From contig NZ_CP084090.1 of assembly GCF_020217425.1 (NCBI RefSeq), forward strand, positions 1,364,001 through 1,428,000: a stretch of DNA of 64,000 bases, given 5' to 3'. Positions 18,411-25,662 of the stretch are shown here, one piece after another (the first letter of the stretch is position 1; every line of letters begins with the position of its first letter). The notes under the pieces are model-generated. The model saw only the letters and a list, made by a program, of their open reading frames with translations. It ran no database searches and was not told the DNA's origin. The position numbers were made by a program, and so were the translations under genes. The stretch comes from Halomicrobium urmianum (GTDB lineage: Archaea; Halobacteriota; Halobacteria; Halobacteriales; Haloarculaceae).

Positions 18411-18446
18411 CGTTTCCAGTCGCTGAGAATCCGCGGATCCGGTTTA
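18411..18446 (+). promoter_or_regulatory. Halocyanin promoter: shared element plus TATA box
   Basis: The 24-base element (18411-18434, ending TGAGAATCCGC) is followed by GGTTTATACG, with TTTATA at 18441-18446. The box lies about 27 bases before the ATG at 18471, implying a leaderless transcript. The element matches the one at 17129-17152. Confidence 0.65.
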
Positions 18447-18470
18447 TACGTCGTCGTCGAATCTGCTCGT

Positions 18471-19115
18471 ATGAGTCGAGAGACGCACACGAGACGCACA
18501 GTCCTCCGCGCGGGCGCCGGCGCCGTCGCCGGCGGCGCCGCGCTGAGCGCCCCCTCGTCAGCGACCGCTCAGCAGAGCTTCGACGGCTGGTTCGACGACG
18601 TCGGGAACTACGACGGCGTGGTCGACGAGACGGGGAGCGACGAGGTCACCATCGAGGTGGGCGCCGAGGCCAACGGCGGTAGCTACGGCTTCGGCCCCGC
18701 CGCGGTCCGCGTCGACCCCGGGACGACGGTGACCTGGGAGTGGGTCGCCGGTAGCCACAACGTCGTCGACGAGGCCGGGAACTTCGAGAGCGAGCTCACC
18801 GACGAGGCGGGGTTCACCTTCTCGCAGACGTTCGACGAGGCCGGCGTCGTCAAGTACGCCTGCACCCCCCACAGGGCGATGGGGATGAAAGGCGCGGTCG
18901 TCGTCGGCGACGCGGGCGGCGGCGGGGGCGGCTCCGGGTCGGCCGAAGCGGCTGGCGGCGGGAGCGCCGGCGGCGGCGCGAGCGACGGGCTGTCGACCGC
19001 GGACTGGAGCGCCGTCGGGGTCGCGCTGGCGATGGTCGTCGGCCTGCTCTCGCCGCTGGGACGTGCGGCCATGCGGAACGGCGGCGACGACCGGCGCGAG
19101 CGGGGCGCGCGATGA
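18471..19115 (+). CDS. Halocyanin (blue copper electron carrier)
   Basis: 214 aa. A twin-arginine signal (THTRRTVLRAGAGAVAGGAA) is followed by a plastocyanin-like domain of about 110 residues with copper ligands His96 (GSHNVVD), Cys131 and His134 (YACTPHRAMGM) and a Met at 137 or 139. A Gly/Ser-rich linker (145-170) leads to a C-terminal membrane segment (about 173-195) that anchors it outside the cell. It carries electrons to copper or haem enzymes in respiration or denitrification. Shares its upstream element with the radical SAM gene before it. Confidence 0.93.
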   Translation: MSRETHTRRTVLRAGAGAVAGGAALSAPSSATAQQSFDGWFDDVGNYDGVVDETGSDEVTIEVGAEANGGSYGFGPAAVRVDPGTTVTWEWVAGSHNVVDEAGNFESELTDEAGFTFSQTFDEAGVVKYACTPHRAMGMKGAVVVGDAGGGGGGSGSAEAAGGGSAGGGASDGLSTADWSAVGVALAMVVGLLSPLGRAAMRNGGDDRRERGAR

Positions 19116-19212
19116 CGCGTCCCGGCCGGCGGGCAGCGGCGCGCGACCGAGCGCGGGTCCGGCCGCCGGGCGGGCGATCCGACGGCCGGCGTCCGGGAGC
19201 GCGGTCGCGGGC

Positions 19213-19515
19213 GTGATCTCCCACGTCTCCGGCGCGGAGTTCGCCGTCGTCGTGACGAAGACGCTCACGCTCGTCCTCGGGGGCCTAATCACGTACCACT
19301 CCTACCAGGCCTACCGCCGGACCGCGGCGCGGCAGCTCGGGGCGCTGGCGCTCGGGTTCGCCATCGTGACCGTCGGCGCGGTGCTGGGCGGTACGTTCCA
19401 CCTGATCGTCAGCCGCTACTTCGACGTCCCGCTGACCGTCCCGATCCTCTTCGAGAGCGCGCTGACCGCGACCGGCCTCACCGTCGTCCTCTACTCGCTG
19501 TACGTGCGTCGGTAG
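19213..19515 (+). CDS. Small membrane protein (DUF7521-like)
   Basis: 100 aa if started at the GTG at 19213, where hydrophobic coding begins; an upstream extension is Arg/Gly-rich and looks non-coding. Three membrane segments (about 8-27, 39-62, 72-95) with ITYHSYQAYRR between the first two. Small proteins of this design are common next to haloarchaeal regulators and respiratory genes; I recall DUF7521 for similar ones, unverified. Function unknown. Confidence 0.6.
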   Translation: MISHVSGAEFAVVVTKTLTLVLGGLITYHSYQAYRRTAARQLGALALGFAIVTVGAVLGGTFHLIVSRYFDVPLTVPILFESALTATGLTVVLYSLYVRR

Positions 19516-19545
19516 CGGCGGGCGGGGGGAGCATTCGCCTTCAAA

Positions 19546-19615
19546 TGGCATAGGATGGTATCAAATGCCAGCAAATACCAGAAGGTGCCAGTAAATACCA
19601 GTAGACACCAGCAGT
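19546..19615. repeat. Ten-base-periodic TACCA/TGGTA array, copy B
   Basis: Seven consecutive 10-base units: TGGC at 19546, TGGT at 19556, then TGCCA or TACCA at 19566, 19576, 19586 and 19596, and CACCA at 19606. Later units follow a TRCCAGYARA consensus. TGGCAT and TGGTAT of the first two can pair with ATGCCA and ATACCA of the next two. Lies between the convergent genes ending at 19515 and 19673, like copy A at 11041-11100. Confidence 0.65.
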
Positions 19616-19672
19616 GACTACCGGTCCCGGAGGCCACGAGCAGGTGTGGTCTCCCGGCCTCGCTGCCGTTTC

Positions 19673-20983
19673 TCACCCCCGAACGCCGAGCAGGTCGCCC
19701 TTCACGAGGCCGCCGTGTCGGACCACGATCAGTGCCAGGTTCGCTGCGAACAGCGCGACACCCGCGGCGAGGAGGGCGCCGCCGGCGCGGCTGGCCCACG
19801 GGACGGGCACGGCGAGGCCGGACGATCCGCTAGCGACGAGGAGTGCCCCGCCGACGACCAGCAGGGCGAGTTCGACGCGGGCGATCCGGCCGTCGTAGAG
19901 GTCGTCGATCAGCGGGACGTCCTCCAGTCCCAGCAGGTCGCTGTACTCGCGGACCCACACCAGGAACGGGACGACGTGGTAGAGCGTGCCGGCGACGACG
20001 AACCCGACGAGGCCGGCGAGCAGCCAGGGGCCGGCGGCCGGATGGCCGTACAGCGCTCCGAGGGGCTCGACCCACCAGCCGATCAGGGCACTGGCGGCCC
20101 AGGCGACGGCGAACGCCGCGACGACGCCGTAGCGGACCAGCATCGGGTTCCACTCGACGCGCGTCGTCCGGAGCCGGTTGACCACGACGAGGCCCACCCC
20201 CGCGATCGAGGCCGCCACGAGGACGCCCCCGACGCGGGCGAGCGCGGCCGCCGAGAGGAGCCGACCCAGCGCCAGCAGGCCGACGCCGACCGGGTACGCG
20301 ACGGTCTCGGCGTCCCGGAAGCGCCGCTCGACCGGCCCCAGCTCCGTCTGGGTGAACATCGTCGCGAGCTGGTAGAGCGCGCCCGCGACGGTCGCCAGCA
20401 CGGCCCCGAAGACGGCCAGCGTCGCGTGCGCCCGGAGCGCGCCGACGTGGCCGACGCCGGCGACCGGCAGCACGCCGCCGGTCAGGTCCGCCGCCAGGAC
20501 CGGACCGAGCAGCGCCACCGCGACGAAGCAGGCCAGCGCGACGGCGAAGTGCCGCTCCGTGACGCCGGCGTCCTCGACCGCCGCGAGCGTCCGCCCGAGG
20601 TTGTAGGCGAACGTCCAGACCCCGACGGCGGCGACCCCGCCGGCCACGGGCGCCAGCGCGAGCCGTCCGGTCAGGAACGCCGCCGCGATCCCGGCGAACC
20701 CGGGCGCCGCGAGCCACAGTTGCCAGACGGCCAGCCGCCGGGAGTGGAGCCCGACGCCCGACCACACGGGGACGAACTGGGTCATCGCGCCCATGATGGT
20801 CACGCAGACCCAGCCCGCCAGCAGGAGGTGGACGGCGGCCAGGTAGCCGGTCCGGCCGGCCGGCCCGGCCACGAGGACGACCGCGCCCGCCAGCAGGAAC
20901 CCCAGCGCTGCCAGGAAGTGCGCCAGCGGGACCGCCGTCGGCGGCCCCTGCTCAGCGTCGACGTCCGCCGGTATCGCACCCAT
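19673..20983 (-). CDS. NnrS / haem-copper oxidase subunit I-like membrane protein
   Basis: 436 aa from the ATG at 20983. Twelve or so membrane segments with histidines in VPLAHFLAALGFL, LAAVHLLLAGW, GALRAHATLAVFGAVL and GTLYHVVPFLVW, consistent with a haem- and possibly copper-binding protein of the NnrS type. Paralogous in design to the protein at 14247-15479. A CGAA-N4-TTCG palindrome is centred 44.5 bases upstream of the start, equidistant from the divergent DUF2249 gene, so the gene is predicted to be under NarO-like control. Confidence 0.75.
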   Translation of the reverse strand: MGAIPADVDAEQGPPTAVPLAHFLAALGFLLAGAVVLVAGPAGRTGYLAAVHLLLAGWVCVTIMGAMTQFVPVWSGVGLHSRRLAVWQLWLAAPGFAGIAAAFLTGRLALAPVAGGVAAVGVWTFAYNLGRTLAAVEDAGVTERHFAVALACFVAVALLGPVLAADLTGGVLPVAGVGHVGALRAHATLAVFGAVLATVAGALYQLATMFTQTELGPVERRFRDAETVAYPVGVGLLALGRLLSAAALARVGGVLVAASIAGVGLVVVNRLRTTRVEWNPMLVRYGVVAAFAVAWAASALIGWWVEPLGALYGHPAAGPWLLAGLVGFVVAGTLYHVVPFLVWVREYSDLLGLEDVPLIDDLYDGRIARVELALLVVGGALLVASGSSGLAVPVPWASRAGGALLAAGVALFAANLALIVVRHGGLVKGDLLGVRG

Positions 20984-21021
20984 ACGAGACGGATGGGACC
21001 CGACGGCGCTGGGTCTGTGGC

Positions 21022-21033
21022 CGAACGTGTTCG
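21022..21033. promoter_or_regulatory. NarO-type palindrome, divergent promoter 1
   Basis: CCGAACGTGTTCGG (21021-21034), a perfect CGAA-N4-TTCG inverted repeat centred exactly between the start codons at 20983 (minus) and 21072 (plus), 44.5 bases from each. Confidence 0.8.
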
Positions 21034-21071
21034 GGGAAACCGTCGGTCGCGTCGGGACCGTATGCTCGTCC

Positions 21072-21341
21072 ATGCAGGAGACCGCACGCGAGGTCCTCCG
21101 GGAGACCGCAGCGCCGGACGACGCGCCCGTCGAGACGCTCGACGTCAGGAACGCGGGGCCGCCCGAGCCGCTTCGACAGACCCTGGAGACGCTCCCGGAC
21201 CTCGGCGACGACGTCGCGCTCGTCCAGTTCAACGACCGCGCTCCGCAGCACCTCTACCCGAAGCTCGACGACCGCGGGTACGCCCACGAGACGGTCGAGC
21301 GGGCGGACGCGACCGTCACAGTAATCTGGACAGAGCCGTGA
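21072..21341 (+). CDS. DUF2249 protein 1
   Basis: 89 aa. The DUF2249 pattern is clear: LDVRNAGPPEPLRQTLETL, then VALVQFNDRAPQHLYPKLDDRGY. The fold is TusA/SirA-like, and such proteins cluster with nitrosative-stress and denitrification genes. The molecular role is unknown; a sulfur carrier or small-ligand role has been suggested for the fold. Overlaps the next gene by four bases (GTGA). Confidence 0.88.
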   Translation: MQETAREVLRETAAPDDAPVETLDVRNAGPPEPLRQTLETLPDLGDDVALVQFNDRAPQHLYPKLDDRGYAHETVERADATVTVIWTEP

Positions 21342-21652
21342 CTGGCGTGGACGTGACCGAGACCGACGCGGTCGGCGAGGCCGAGCGAAGCGAGGCCTCG
21401 GAACCGACGAGCGGGAGCGACGACGAAATGGCCGCCATCCGGGCCCGCGCCGAGTCGATCCGCGACGAGGAGGTGGCGCGGGCGCTGTCGCAGCTGGCCG
21501 CGGACGACGAACTGACGCCCGAGCGGCGCGCGGAGATCGAGCGGCTCGCCGACCGCATCGTCGAGCAACTGCTCGCGGTCCCCGCGGAGACGCTCGCGGC
21601 CGCGGCGGACGACGAGGTCGCCGAGACGGCCCGCGAGCTGTTCGGCGACTAG
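21338..21652 (+). CDS. Stand-alone GlutR dimerization-like domain
   Basis: 104 aa starting at a GTG that overlaps the DUF2249 stop. After an acidic N-terminal 30 residues, the helical part (IRARAESIRDEEVARALSQL and ERLADRIVEQLLAVPAETL) closely resembles the C-terminal dimerization domain of glutamyl-tRNA reductase, but the catalytic and NADPH domains are absent. Could bind HemA and tune tetrapyrrole synthesis, or be an unrelated helical domain. Confidence 0.65.
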   Translation: MTGVDVTETDAVGEAERSEASEPTSGSDDEMAAIRARAESIRDEEVARALSQLAADDELTPERRAEIERLADRIVEQLLAVPAETLAAAADDEVAETARELFGD

Positions 21653-21690
21653 TCAGCCCGTCGCGAGCACGACCAGCGCTCGCGCGGCGG

Positions 21691-21924
21691 TCACTCCTTG
21701 GGAAGCGTCGCGACGTACTTGCCCTCCTCGCGGCGCTCGCAGGCGTATCCCTCCGCGTCGAAGGCGTCGACCTCCGCCTGGAACTCGTAGAACAGCGGCT
21801 TCGGCTCGTGGTCGTTGACGATCTCCAGCGCCTCGCCGCTGTCCAGCGTCTCGAAGGCCGTGTGGATCATCGGGTGGCGCTCCGGCGGCGGCACGTCGCG
21901 CAGGTCGAGTTTGGTTGCTGCCAT
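21691..21924 (-). CDS. DUF2249 protein 2
   Basis: 77 aa from the ATG at 21924 (MAATKLDLRDVPPPERHPMI). An upstream in-frame ATG would run through the regulatory palindrome and is unlikely. EALEIVNDHEPKPLFYEFQ is the DUF2249 hallmark. Convergent to the GlutR-like gene, 38 bp apart. Its palindrome lies 46.5 bases upstream of the start. Confidence 0.85.
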   Translation of the reverse strand: MAATKLDLRDVPPPERHPMIHTAFETLDSGEALEIVNDHEPKPLFYEFQAEVDAFDAEGYACERREEGKYVATLPKE

Positions 21925-21964
21925 GCGGGCGGAGCTACCGCCCCGCAGAGAGAGGGGGTTGTCC

Positions 21965-21976
21965 CGAATTTGTTCG
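21965..21976 (-). promoter_or_regulatory. NarO-type palindrome upstream of DUF2249 protein 2
   Basis: CGAA-TTTG-TTCG within CCGAATTTGTTCGG, centred 46.5 bases before the ATG at 21924. Confidence 0.7.
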
Positions 21977-22008
21977 GCCACTCGGTCGCCGTCGGCGTTC
22001 GCCCTCGG

Positions 22009-22377
22009 TCACTCCGACTCGAACTCGCCCCGTTTCAGCCCGCGTCGCACGGGCTCGTGGGCGGCCTCGCCGGGCGGCGGCGAGGTAACCAGCGTCGCCT
22101 GCAGTTCGGTCTCCGCGCGGACGCCTCGCTTCTCGCCGGCGGGGACCACCACCACCGAGCCCGGTTCGACCTCGCGGTCGGCGTCGCCCTCCCGCACCAC
22201 GCCCTCGCCCTCGTGGACCGTGATCGCAACGTCGCTGTCGGGCGCGTGGACGGGGATGAACTGGCCCGGGCGGAAGTAGCCCATGACCACCTTCTGCTCG
22301 TCTGACTCGTGGATCACGTTCGCGCGGAAGCGGTCGTCGTCGAAGCCTCGCTCGCTCTCGAAGTCGGTCGCGACCAT
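22009..22377 (-). CDS. Cupin-domain protein
   Basis: 122 aa. Single cupin barrel: GYFRPGQFIPVHAPDSDVAI (first motif, with one His), then GEGVVREGDADREVEPGSVV and VVPAGEKRGVRAE (second motif). The metal ligand set is reduced, so it may bind a small ligand rather than catalyse. Cupins of this kind occur in NO/redox clusters. Divergent to the gene at 22465 with a 20-bp perfect palindrome between them. Confidence 0.8.
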   Translation of the reverse strand: MVATDFESERGFDDDRFRANVIHESDEQKVVMGYFRPGQFIPVHAPDSDVAITVHEGEGVVREGDADREVEPGSVVVVPAGEKRGVRAETELQATLVTSPPPGEAAHEPVRRGLKRGEFESE

Positions 22378-22414
22378 ACCGGAGGGTCGGACCGGCGTCG
22401 GCTCCCCCTTGTCC

Positions 22415-22426
22415 CGAACCTGTTCG
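22415..22426. promoter_or_regulatory. NarO-type palindrome, divergent promoter 2
   Basis: The best site in the window: GTCCCGAACCTGTTCGGGAC (22411-22430) is a perfect 20-bp palindrome apart from its central CT. Its centre lies 43.5 bases before the cupin ATG (minus) and 44.5 bases before the ATG at 22465 (plus). Confidence 0.8.
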
Positions 22427-22464
22427 GGACCACCCATAGCGCCGCTGGACGCGTAGCCCGAGGC

Positions 22465-23034
22465 ATGAACGTCCCCCGTCCGTTCGGCTCCGACGACGGC
22501 GACGAGACGATCTTCGACGACTACGACGAGTTTCGACCCGAGCACGAGCCCGAACCCGGCCCGTTCCTGGCCGGCCACGACGTGCTCGAGGACCGCGAGC
22601 ACGCCGCGATTCACCGCCTCGCCCGGTCCCGCTTCGAGGACAACGGCGTCTACGACATGACCTTCGGCTACAACCTGGCGCGGCTGAACCTCGACCGGCG
22701 CCACGACGAGGCCGGCTTCCGTTATGCGCGCGAGTCCGACGACCCCTCGGTCCTGCGCGCGGAGTTCACCCCGACGACGGAGTTCTGCCCGCAGAGCGAC
22801 ACCCTGACGGTGGCCGCGTTCCGCGCGTGGAACGACGACCCCTCGGTCCACGAGTTCGACCTCGTCAGCGTCCGCGTGTCCCCGATGCATCACCGCGACG
22901 TGGCCATCAACGGCCAGCTGGAGCGGCTCGAGGCGCAGTTCCTGGAGACGGGCGAGGTGACGGCCGACGCCGTCGGCGGCGACCCGACGGGCGGCTCCGA
23001 CGACGCGCCCGACGTCGGCGGAACGCCGTTCTGA
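22465..23034 (+). CDS. Conserved haloarchaeal protein of the redox regulon
   Basis: 189 aa, soluble and acidic. Notable are TPTTEFCPQSDTLTVAAFRAW, a cysteine motif resembling the CP-x-L motif of MIP18/DUF59 Fe-S assembly proteins, and FDLVSVRVSPMHHRDVAIN with paired histidines. The C-terminus is Gly/Asp rich. I do not recognise a named family with confidence. It is controlled from the divergent palindrome shared with the cupin gene and precedes the oxidase gene by about 100 bp. Confidence 0.7.
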   Translation: MNVPRPFGSDDGDETIFDDYDEFRPEHEPEPGPFLAGHDVLEDREHAAIHRLARSRFEDNGVYDMTFGYNLARLNLDRRHDEAGFRYARESDDPSVLRAEFTPTTEFCPQSDTLTVAAFRAWNDDPSVHEFDLVSVRVSPMHHRDVAINGQLERLEAQFLETGEVTADAVGGDPTGGSDDAPDVGGTPF

Positions 23035-23078
23035 GCCGCTACTGTCCCGTTCTCACCCGTTGCTTGCCGAGTGCCGTC

Positions 23079-23090
23079 CGAACGTGTTCC
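23079..23090 (+). promoter_or_regulatory. Degenerate NarO-type site upstream of the oxidase gene
   Basis: CGAA-CGTG-TTCC within GTCCGAACGTGTTCCGGAC; one inserted C spoils the second half-site. Centred 47.5 bases before the ATG at 23132. Weaker match than the other six. Confidence 0.5.
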
Positions 23091-23131
23091 GGACAACGTT
23101 CAGTGAGGGGCCTCTCGAACCCACCCGCACC

Positions 23132-24928
23132 ATGGCTGTAGCAGGCACGCTGGCGACGACGGCCGTCATGGCGATTCTCGCGGTAGCCGTCGTCGCGTCG
23201 CTGGTACGGATCGAGGACTGGCGGGACTACGCGCCGACCGTCGGCGGCGGGGGCCGCCAGACGACGGTGGGACACGGCGAGAAGCTGTCGGGGCCGGTCA
23301 GGTGGCTCACGACGGTCGACCACAAGGACATCGGGCTCATGTACGGCGTCTTCGCCGTCCTCGCGTTCGCGTGGGGCGGCATCGCCGTGGTCCTGATGCG
23401 GCTGGAACTGATCACGCCGCCGAGCGACCTGCTGACGACGACGACGTACAACGCGCTGCTGACGAGCCACGGGATCACGATGCTGTTCCTGTTCGGCACG
23501 CCGATCCTGGCGGCCTTTGGCAACTACGTCCTCCCGCTTTTGATCGGGGCCGACGACATGGCGTTCCCGCGGATCAACGCCATCGCCTTCTGGCTGCTCC
23601 CGCCGGGCGCGGCGCTGATCTGGAGCGGCTTCTTCCTGCCCGCCGTCGAGCCGGCGCAGACCGCCTGGACGATGTACACGCCGCTGTCGGTCGAGCAGCC
23701 CTCGCGGGGCATCGACCTGATGCTTTTGGGCCTGCACCTGACCGGTGTCGCCGCGACGATGGGCGCGATCAACTTCATCGCGACCGTCTTCACCGAGCGC
23801 GGCGAGGACGTCACCTGGGCGAACCTCGACATCTTCTCGTGGACGATCCTGGTCCAGTCCGGCCAGATCCTGTTCTCGTTCCCGCTTCTGGGCAGCGCGC
23901 TCGTGATGCTCCTGCTGGACCGCAACGTCGGGACCTCCTTCTTCGCCGTCGACACCGGCGGGACGCTGATCTGGCAGCACCTGTTCTGGTTCTTCGGCCA
24001 CCCCGAGGTGTACATCCTCGTGCTCCCGCCGATGGGGCTGGTCAGCTACATCCTCCCGAAGTTCGCGGGGCGGAAGCTGTTCGGCTTCAAGTTCGTCGTC
24101 TACTCGACGCTGGCGCTGGGCGTGCTGGCCTTCGGCGTGTGGGCCCACCACATGTTCGCGACGGGCATGGACCCACGCCTGCGGGCGAGCTTCATGGCCG
24201 TCTCGATCGCCATCGCGATCCCCAGCGCCGTCAAGACGTTCAACTGGATCGCCACGATGTGGAACGGCAGCCTCCGGCTGACCGCGCCCTTCCTCTTCTG
24301 CGTCGGCTTCGTCGGTAACTTCATCATCGGCGGCGTCACCGGCGTCTTCGAGGCGGCCATCCCCGTCGACCTGGTGCTGCACGACACCTACCACGTCGTC
24401 GCGCACTTCCACTACGTCATCATGGGCGGCATCGCCTTCGCCGTCTTCGCCGGCATCTACTACTGGTTCCCGCTGTACGCCGGGCGCTGGTACCAGCGGA
24501 CGCTCGCGAGGTGGCACTTCTGGCTGAGCATGGCCGGGACCAACCTCACCTTCTTCCCGATGATCCTGCTGGGCTATGCGGGGATGCCCCGCCGGTACGC
24601 GGGCTACGCCGTCGACGTCGGGCCCGTCGAACTGTTCGCCGGCCTCCACCAGCTGGCGACGCTCGGCCTCCTGTTGCTCGTGGTCGGGCAGCTCCTGTTC
24701 GTCTGGAACCTCGTGACCTCCTGGCTCGAGGGCCCCCGCGTCACGAGCGCCGACCCGTGGGACCTCGACGACCACCCGACCGCCGCCCGCGAGTGGGAGT
24801 GGTTCCGCCGGGAGCGGCTCCCGCGGGTCGCGGACGGCGGTGAGCGATCCGGAGGATCGCGAGCTACGTCAGAACCCCGTTCTGACGGCGGTGAGACGAG
24901 CGAAGCGAGCCGATCATCGTCAGAGTGA
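23132..24928 (+). CDS. Haem-copper oxidase subunit I (aa3-type), orphan
   Basis: 598 aa. Contains the A-type signatures: TTVDHKDIGLMYG, NYVLPLLIGADDMAFPRIN (D-channel Asp), WFFGHPEVYILVLPP (CuB His, cross-linked Tyr and Glu), FGVWAHHMFATGMDP (CuB His pair) and HDTYHVVAHFHYV (haem ligands). It is therefore an oxygen reductase rather than a NO reductase. No subunit II or III gene is adjacent. The last 30 residues are a Ser/Gly/Arg repeat tail encoded by hairpin-rich DNA (CGTCAGAAC-CCC-GTTCTGACG at about 24868-24888). Placed under a NarO-like site it would serve low-oxygen respiration. Confidence 0.92.
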   Translation: MAVAGTLATTAVMAILAVAVVASLVRIEDWRDYAPTVGGGGRQTTVGHGEKLSGPVRWLTTVDHKDIGLMYGVFAVLAFAWGGIAVVLMRLELITPPSDLLTTTTYNALLTSHGITMLFLFGTPILAAFGNYVLPLLIGADDMAFPRINAIAFWLLPPGAALIWSGFFLPAVEPAQTAWTMYTPLSVEQPSRGIDLMLLGLHLTGVAATMGAINFIATVFTERGEDVTWANLDIFSWTILVQSGQILFSFPLLGSALVMLLLDRNVGTSFFAVDTGGTLIWQHLFWFFGHPEVYILVLPPMGLVSYILPKFAGRKLFGFKFVVYSTLALGVLAFGVWAHHMFATGMDPRLRASFMAVSIAIAIPSAVKTFNWIATMWNGSLRLTAPFLFCVGFVGNFIIGGVTGVFEAAIPVDLVLHDTYHVVAHFHYVIMGGIAFAVFAGIYYWFPLYAGRWYQRTLARWHFWLSMAGTNLTFFPMILLGYAGMPRRYAGYAVDVGPVELFAGLHQLATLGLLLLVVGQLLFVWNLVTSWLEGPRVTSADPWDLDDHPTAAREWEWFRRERLPRVADGGERSGGSRATSEPRSDGGETSEASRSSSE

Positions 24929-25038
24929 AACGCTGACGGCAGTGAGGCGAGCGACGCCGAGTAGAATCCTGCCGTTTCTCGTCCGCGCTTTCGCTACCGG
25001 GAAGTGCGCTGTAGCGTACCGGAGAAATCGGGGGCAGT

Positions 25039-25254
25039 CTACGCGTGACTGATCCGGATGTGCCACTCGTCCTCGGCGATCTGCTCCGTCTCGTGGTCGA
25101 ATCCGCGGTTGCCGAGTACCTCGTACAGCGGTTCGGGCTCGAAGCTATTGACCAGCTCCAGCGTCTCGCCTTCCTCCAGTTCGGAGAGGGCAGCCATGAT
25201 GTCGCCGAACGGTTCGCCGTCGATCTTTCGCGCGTCGAGGACCTGCGTCGACAT
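25039..25254 (-). CDS. DUF2249 protein 3
   Basis: 71 aa from the ATG at 25254 (MSTQVLDARKIDGEPFGDIM). LELVNSFEPEPLYEVLGNRG is the family motif. Third member of the family within 4.2 kb, again with a palindrome centred 44.5 bases upstream. The short frame at 24840-25052 on the plus strand is repeat DNA, not a gene. Confidence 0.85.
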   Translation of the reverse strand: MSTQVLDARKIDGEPFGDIMAALSELEEGETLELVNSFEPEPLYEVLGNRGFDHETEQIAEDEWHIRISHA

Positions 25255-25292
25255 GCCCGACTGTAGGCGCGGGATCCGCGTAGCGGTTCGGT

Positions 25293-25304
25293 CGAACAGG
25301 TTCG
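25293..25304 (-). promoter_or_regulatory. NarO-type palindrome upstream of DUF2249 protein 3
   Basis: CGAA-CAGG-TTCG, centred exactly 44.5 bases before the minus-strand ATG at 25254. Confidence 0.75.
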
Positions 25305-25350
25305 GGTCGCCGGGGTGGGATCGCCCCACGGCGGCGTCGTGGCCGGCCCC

Positions 25351-25620
25351 TCAGATCCGTTCGAGCCGCTGCCCGTACGACTCCAGAGCGCGCCGGGCAC
25401 GTCTGATCTCGGCCCCGCGGCGGTCGCAGGCCTCCCGTTCCAGCCGTCGAAGTTTCTGGCACAGCCGACGACAGGTGCCGGGATCGGCCGGGATATCGTG
25501 TTCCAGCGCCCACACCGTCGCGGCCACGTCGTCGAGGCGGTCCTCCAGCCCGCTGTCCGGCGGCGTCTCGATGGCGGCGAGCAGCCGCCTGTTGGCGTCC
25601 ACGAGCGGTGAACAACCCAT
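25351..25620 (-). CDS. Small helical protein, family not recognised
   Basis: 89 aa, start ATG at 25620. Predicted almost wholly alpha-helical with three cysteines ([26 protein letters not shown]) and an Arg-rich second half. Lies between DUF2249 protein 3 and the divergent cysK. A one-mismatch CGAA-N4-TTCA sequence upstream is at the wrong spacing to be counted as a NarO-type site. Confidence 0.55.
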   Translation of the reverse strand: MGCSPLVDANRRLLAAIETPPDSGLEDRLDDVAATVWALEHDIPADPGTCRRLCQKLRRLEREACDRRGAEIRRARRALESYGQRLERI

Positions 25621-25662
25621 GCGCGGACGTCGGGCCGGACCGGCCGAAGGCGTTCACCCACA

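Noticed and set aside
23132..24928. Nitric oxide reductase (NorB-type) as identity of the oxidase gene
   Set aside because: HPEVY with the cross-linking tyrosine and the AHHMF motif are those of oxygen reductases; the NOR glutamates are not seen.
24840..25052. 70-codon plus-strand frame after the oxidase gene
   Set aside because: Composed of haloarchaeal hairpin repeat DNA (CGTCAGAAC palindrome and GAGCGAAGCGAG runs) with no protein-like pattern.
25645..25656. CGAA-GGCG-TTCA as a further NarO-type site
   Set aside because: One mismatch and a centre 30.5 bases from the nearest start, outside the 43-48 base range seen for the others.
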